Positions 5,936 through 9,501 of a DNA stretch of 9,501 bases are shown here, in pieces. Source of the DNA: Clostridiales bacterium (GTDB lineage Bacteria > Bacillota > Clostridia > Oscillospirales > Oscillospiraceae); NCBI GenBank assembly GCA_012729875.1, contig JAAYCC010000009.1, positions 1-9,501 of the forward strand, read 5' to 3'. Under the pieces are notes generated by a model. It worked only from the letters and a program-made list of their open reading frames with translations. It searched no databases and was not told where the DNA came from. Within the stretch, counting starts at the first letter, position 1, and each line of letters begins with the position of its first letter. A program made the position numbers and the translations under genes.

Positions 5936-7122
5936 TCTGAGACATTCTCCCCTCTGTATCTTGCAATCGCTGCGCAGTCCTTGTCGCCGCGACCGGAAAC
6001 GGTGATGACAATTATCTTATCCTTATCCATCTCTGAGGCGATTTTAATTGCGTATGCCAAAGCATGCGCCGCTTCTATCGCCGGTATGATGCCCTCGGTT
6101 CTGGACAGGTACTCAAAGGCGTCAACCGCTTCATCATCGGTTACAGGCACGTATTCCGCTCTTCCAATATCGTGGAGATATGCGTGCTCCGGGCCGACGC
6201 CCGGATAATCAAGTCCGGCCGAGATAGAGTACACGGGCGCAATCTGACCATATTCGTTCTGGCAGAAATAGGATTTCATACCATGGAATATGCCAAGCTT
6301 TCCCGTGTTTATTGTCGCGGCCGTTTCAAACGTATCTGCACCCTGTCCGGCCGCCTCACAACCGATAAGACGGACGCTCTTGTCTCCAATAAAATGATAA
6401 AACGAACCTATAGCATTGCTGCCGCCGCCAACGCAGGCGATGACCGCATCGGGAAGTCTGCCCTCTTTTTCCATTATCTGCTGCCTTATTTCCTTTGAAA
6501 TAACTGACTGAAAATCCCTAACTATCGTCGGAAAAGGATGCGGCCCCATAACGGAGCCCAGGCAGTAGTGCGTGTCGCCGATACGGGTTGTCCATTCGCG
6601 CATTGCCTCTGATACGGCATCCTTGAGTGTTGCGGTGCCCGTTTTGACCGGTATGACCTCTGCTCCGAGAAGCCGCATTTTGTATACGTTCAGAGCCTGC
6701 CTTTTTGTGTCCTCCTCGCCCATAAACACAACGCATTCCATATCCATAAGCGCCGCGGCCGTAGCGGCTGCAACGCCGTGCTGGCCGGCACCGGTCTCGG
6801 CAATGAGCCGCGTTTTTCCTATCTTCCTAGCCAGAAGCGCCTGTCCAAGTACATTATTTATCTTATGAGCTCCGGTGTGGTTCAGATCTTCGCGCTTGAG
6901 GTAAATTTTTGCTCCTCCAAGATCCTCCGTCATCTTTCGGGCATAGTAAAGGCGGCTCGGCCTGCCGGCATATTCGTTAAGTAAAGTGTTGAGCTCGGCA
7001 TTGAATCCCGGGTCGTTTTTATAGTTATTGTAGGCCCCCTCAAGTTCAATCACGGCGTTCATCAGAGTCTCGGGAATGTATTGACCGCCGTGTATGCCGA
7101 AGCGTCCTTTTGATTCTGGCAT
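5932..7122 (-). CDS. trpB: Tryptophan synthase beta subunit (396 aa)
   Basis: PLP enzyme joining indole (from TrpA) with L-serine to give L-tryptophan. The sequence shows the classic TrpB1 type: FGIHGGQYIPETL at the N-terminus, HKINN with the PLP lysine Lys87, ETGAGQHG with catalytic Glu109, the PLP-phosphate loop GGGSNAIG (232-239), LDYPGVGPEH (304-313) including the closing Asp305, and SGRGDKD (376-382) that holds the pyridine nitrogen. Numbering of Lys87, Glu109 and Asp305 coincides with the Salmonella enzyme. The GPHPFPTIVRDFQSVI segment is typical of the form that works with TrpA. The start is fixed by AGGAGGT (7129-7135), 6 nt before the ATG; this site overlaps the stop of the DAHP synthase gene, which ends only 11 nt upstream. 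It overlaps trpA by 4 nt. Confidence 0.98.
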   Translation of the reverse strand: MPESKGRFGIHGGQYIPETLMNAVIELEGAYNNYKNDPGFNAELNTLLNEYAGRPSRLYYARKMTEDLGGAKIYLKREDLNHTGAHKINNVLGQALLARKIGKTRLIAETGAGQHGVAAATAAALMDMECVVFMGEEDTKRQALNVYKMRLLGAEVIPVKTGTATLKDAVSEAMREWTTRIGDTHYCLGSVMGPHPFPTIVRDFQSVISKEIRQQIMEKEGRLPDAVIACVGGGSNAIGSFYHFIGDKSVRLIGCEAAGQGADTFETAATINTGKLGIFHGMKSYFCQNEYGQIAPVYSISAGLDYPGVGPEHAYLHDIGRAEYVPVTDDEAVDAFEYLSRTEGIIPAIEAAHALAYAIKIASEMDKDKIIVITVSGRGDKDCAAIARYRGENVSE

Positions 7123-7133
7123 ATCCCCACCTC

Positions 7134-8147
7134 CTACATTGTTTTTCCTTCAAGCCCCGCGCGGAGCCTGAGGTCGTCCATAAGCATATCGAACTGCTCA
7201 AGATCTAGCGACTGGGCTCCATCGCACAGTGCCCTCGCGGGGTTATTGTGCGTTTCGATAATAAGTCCGTCAGCCCCAACGGCCAGAGCTGCCTTTGAAA
7301 GCGGAGGCACAAGCGAACTCATACCTGTTGCGTGGCTCGGGTCGACAATAACCGGGAGATGAGTTTTTTGCTTAAGTATAACAACAGCCGTGAGGTCAAG
7401 AGTATTGCGTGCGGCGGTCTCGAAGGTACGGATGCCTCGTTCGCACAGTATTACCTGGGAATTGCCCTCAGACATTATATATTCAGCACTCATCAGCAGT
7501 TCTTCAATGGTGTTTGCAAGCCCCCGCTTTAAGAGCACAGGTTTTTTCATTTTGCCGACGGTCTTCAGCAAGTCGAAGTTCTGCATGTTTCTCGTACCGA
7601 CCTGTACAATATCTACATCCTCGAACAAGGGTACCTGAGTCTGGTTCATCATCTCGGTCACTATCGGCATAGCGGACTGCCTTTTTGCCTCAAGGAGCAG
7701 CTTCAGTCCCTCCTCGCCAAGGCCCTGAAACGAATACGGAGAAGAGCGTGGCTTGAACGCGCCGCCCCGGAGAATTTTGGCGCCGCTGTGTTTGACGGAA
7801 TTTGCTATCGTTAGTATCTGCCCCCGGCTCTCAACGGAGCACGGGCCCGAGATCACCGTGAAGGTGCCGCCTCCGATTTTTACGCCGCCGACGTCTATAA
7901 CCGTGTCCTCAGGATGCACCGTTCTGTTCGCTGCCTTGTACTGCTCCGTTATACGCCTGGCATATTCGACGATATCGGTCGTATGTACGACAGCGTCCAT
8001 GTCGATTGAAGCGGTATTGCCGATAAGGCACACCGCGTTGTGATCGGTGCCCGGGGCCCAGATTGTCGAAAAGCCTTTGTCCTCCCAACCCTTGATGAAT
8101 TCGTCTATTTTTTCTTTCCGTGCATTGTTTTTCAGGATAAACACCAT
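7134..8147 (-). CDS. aroF: 3-deoxy-7-phosphoheptulonate (DAHP) synthase, type I-beta (337 aa)
   Basis: Condenses phosphoenolpyruvate with erythrose 4-phosphate, the first step of the shikimate pathway. Residues 1-70 (start MVFILKNNARKEKIDEFI) form the ferredoxin-like regulatory domain typical of Thermotoga-type enzymes; the catalytic barrel follows with GPCSVES (101-107), RGGAFKPRSSPYSFQG (127-142), TRNMQNF (185-191), LLKRG (205-209) and DPSHATG (269-275). The metal ligands Cys103, His272, Glu298 and Asp309 are all present and fall at almost the same positions as in the 338-residue T. maritima enzyme. In that family the extra domain mediates feedback inhibition by aromatic amino acids; which one applies here cannot be read off. 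A longer frame begins at 8192, but the ATG at 8147 has GAGGTGA 5 nt upstream and gives the expected N-terminus. It lies 1 nt after trpF and 11 nt before trpB, inside the trp operon. Confidence 0.95.
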   Translation of the reverse strand: MVFILKNNARKEKIDEFIKGWEDKGFSTIWAPGTDHNAVCLIGNTASIDMDAVVHTTDIVEYARRITEQYKAANRTVHPEDTVIDVGGVKIGGGTFTVISGPCSVESRGQILTIANSVKHSGAKILRGGAFKPRSSPYSFQGLGEEGLKLLLEAKRQSAMPIVTEMMNQTQVPLFEDVDIVQVGTRNMQNFDLLKTVGKMKKPVLLKRGLANTIEELLMSAEYIMSEGNSQVILCERGIRTFETAARNTLDLTAVVILKQKTHLPVIVDPSHATGMSSLVPPLSKAALAVGADGLIIETHNNPARALCDGAQSLDLEQFDMLMDDLRLRAGLEGKTM

Positions 8148-8148
8148 T

Positions 8149-8757
8149 TCAGTCACCTCTAACCGCAGATATAAATCTCTGCATCTTGTCACAGTCCTTC
8201 ATATGATCGGTTTCCACACCGGAGCTTGTATCAACAGCGTATGGATGTAACAAATCCATAGCTGCGGAAACATTATCCGCGTTAAGTCCGCCCGCAAGGA
8301 AAAACGGCCGTTCGATATCCCGGATCGATCTCCAATCAAACACCCCGCCTGTTCCGCCTGCACCGCTATCAAGGAGAATAAAATCCGCAGGTGACAGGGC
8401 GGCTCTCCTTACGTCCGCGGCACTTCCTATCTTGAACGCCTTGATGACCGGGCTGCCGGTAAGCTGCCGGAGAGAGACGATGTATTCCTCGCTTTCCCGG
8501 CCATGGAGCTGCGCCATATCGATGATGCCGCCGTGAATAAGCCCAGCTACATTTTCGACAGGCTCATCTGTGAAAACGCCGACCGCTACAATACTGGGCA
8601 GCAGCTTCATGCGCAGCTTTGCCGCGATATACGGTGTTATATATCTGAGGCTTCCCGCAGCGAATACGAAACCGATAAAGTCGGGCTTGAGGATGTTCGC
8701 AAAAGCAATATCCCGCTCCCGCATAAGACCGCAGATTTTGATTTTCGTATTGGTCAT
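8149..8757 (-). CDS. trpF: Phosphoribosylanthranilate isomerase (202 aa)
   Basis: Converts N-(5-phosphoribosyl)anthranilate to the carboxyphenylamino-deoxyribulose phosphate used by TrpC. Diagnostic features: KICGL with the general base Cys9, GFVF (29-32), QLHG (83-86), the general acid Asp130 in FILLDSGAGGTG, phosphate-binding LAGGL (154-158), and VDTSSGVE (175-182). Length is normal for a stand-alone TrpF, so it is not fused to TrpC. The stretch after SSGVETD reads HMKD where GKKD is more common, a minor change. The ATG overlaps the trpC stop by 4 nt (ATGA) with GAGAGGTG 4 nt upstream. Its stop lies 1 nt before the DAHP synthase start, and the ribosome site of that next gene is inside the end of trpF. 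Confidence 0.96.
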   Translation of the reverse strand: MTNTKIKICGLMRERDIAFANILKPDFIGFVFAAGSLRYITPYIAAKLRMKLLPSIVAVGVFTDEPVENVAGLIHGGIIDMAQLHGRESEEYIVSLRQLTGSPVIKAFKIGSAADVRRAALSPADFILLDSGAGGTGGVFDWRSIRDIERPFFLAGGLNADNVSAAMDLLHPYAVDTSSGVETDHMKDCDKMQRFISAVRGD

Positions 8758-9501
8758 TTCACACCTCTCAAATAATTGAGCATTGCCTTTTTATCCGCCG
8801 CGCGCATAAGCGTTTCGCCTATGAGAACACCGTTTACGTCTGCACGCCTGAGTTTATCTATGTCGCCGGGTGTTTTTATTCCGCTCTCAGCCACAAACAG
8901 CACCCTCTCCGGCACAAGCTTTCTCAGCCTCTCACTGTTATGGATATCGACGGTGAAGTCCCGGAGATCGCGGTTATTTACCCCAATTATCCTAGCGCCC
9001 GTTTTTAACGCGACAGAGATTTCATCCTCTCCATGGACTTCAACAAGCACCGAAAGTCCAAGATCGTCACATATATCAATATATTTCTCAATGGTCTCAC
9101 AGTCGAGCAGGGAGCATATGAGCAGCACCGCAGACGCGCCAAGTGTTTTGGCCTCATAGATCATGTATTCATCTACCGTGAAGTCCTTACGGAGACACGG
9201 AAGCGAGACGGCCGCAGCTATTTCTCTGAGATATTCGTCCCGCCCCATAAACCACTTAGGCTCCGTCAGAACAGAAATGCAGACCGCTCCCGCCTTTTCG
9301 TAGTCGTCTGCAATTTTAAGATACGGAAATTCAGGCGCTATAACTCCCTTCGACGGCGAGGCCCTTTTGCACTCGCAGATAAATCCTATATCATCGCCCG
9401 AAAGCGCCTGTTCAAACGGGAAGCCTGTATCGCAATCCATCGAAAGGGCTGCCGCTTTTATTTCCGTGAGCGGTATTGTTTTCTTTTTTTCTGTCACACG
9501 G
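8754..9501 (-). CDS. trpC: Indole-3-glycerol phosphate synthase, N-terminus outside the window
   Basis: Decarboxylating ring closure giving indole-3-glycerol phosphate, the substrate of TrpA. The barrel motifs are complete in the visible part: ECKRASPSKG with the substrate-binding Lys, VLTEPKWFMG, LRKDFTVDEYMIYEA with the catalytic Lys, LLICSLL, LVEVH with the catalytic Glu, GVNNRDL, FVAESGI, and NGVLIGETLM near the end. An in-frame GTG at 9497 could be read as a start, but the frame stays open to the window edge, no ribosome site precedes the GTG, and TrpC proteins usually have 15-20 more residues before the segment that begins here. I therefore treat it as a 5'-partial gene. It overlaps trpF by 4 nt. 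It is a separate protein, not the TrpC-TrpF fusion of enterobacteria. Confidence 0.96.
   Translation of the reverse strand, partial: RVTEKKKTIPLTEIKAAALSMDCDTGFPFEQALSGDDIGFICECKRASPSKGVIAPEFPYLKIADDYEKAGAVCISVLTEPKWFMGRDEYLREIAAAVSLPCLRKDFTVDEYMIYEAKTLGASAVLLICSLLDCETIEKYIDICDDLGLSVLVEVHGEDEISVALKTGARIIGVNNRDLRDFTVDIHNSERLRKLVPERVLFVAESGIKTPGDIDKLRRADVNGVLIGETLMRAADKKAMLNYLRGVK

Noticed and set aside
6064..6498. Open frame of 144 codons on the plus strand over trpB
   Set aside because: Antisense shadow of trpB, with no motif and no start signal.
9495..9497. GTG as the start of trpC
   Set aside because: The frame continues to the window edge, no ribosome site is seen, and TrpC normally has more N-terminal residues; treated as truncated by the window.

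Overview
The window looks like chromosomal DNA of a spore-former-related, anaerobic Bacillota species, most likely a Clostridia / Oscillospiraceae-type gut bacterium. The grounds are: Spo0A-like DNA-binding sequence, strong GGAGG-type ribosome binding sites, sigma-A-like promoters, Clostridia-like protein sequences and a moderate GC content. This is inference from sequence style; there is no rRNA or other taxonomic marker here.

Left part (1-1515). A small XRE-type helix-turn-helix regulator (minus strand) is divergent from a 73-residue protein that resembles only the second half of the Spo0A DNA-binding domain (plus strand). The small gene has a near-consensus promoter in the shared intergenic region. 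Next on the plus strand is a beta-class carbonic anhydrase. A perfect 18-bp hairpin separates it from the convergent gene on its right.

Middle part (1516-5082), all minus strand. nagB (glucosamine-6-phosphate deaminase) has its own extended -10 promoter. Upstream of it is a two-gene ABC exporter, ATPase then permease, overlapping by 4 nt and behind a good promoter at 4359-4387. An orphan 104-residue protein of unknown family (4577-4891) follows. The spacers 4290-4576 and 4892-5164 hold the exporter promoter, hairpins and the trp terminator, with no further gene that I can support.

Right part (5083-9501), minus strand. This is the distal part of a tryptophan operon, transcribed trpC (cut by the window edge) - trpF - DAHP synthase - trpB - trpA, ending in a hairpin plus T6 terminator. 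Junctions are extremely tight: a 4-nt overlap, a 1-nt gap, an 11-nt gap and a 4-nt overlap. A type I-beta DAHP synthase, the first enzyme of the shikimate pathway, lies between trpF and trpB, so entry of carbon into aromatic synthesis is co-expressed with the tryptophan branch. The genes expected upstream (trpE, trpG, trpD) and the operon's regulatory leader lie outside the window.

Most of the window is ordinary metabolism. The points most worth a second look are the miniature Spo0A-like protein paired with the XRE regulator, the DAHP synthase inside trp, and non-canonical residues at usually invariant positions of TrpA and NagB. I found no CRISPR array, insertion sequence, phage module, rRNA or tRNA.
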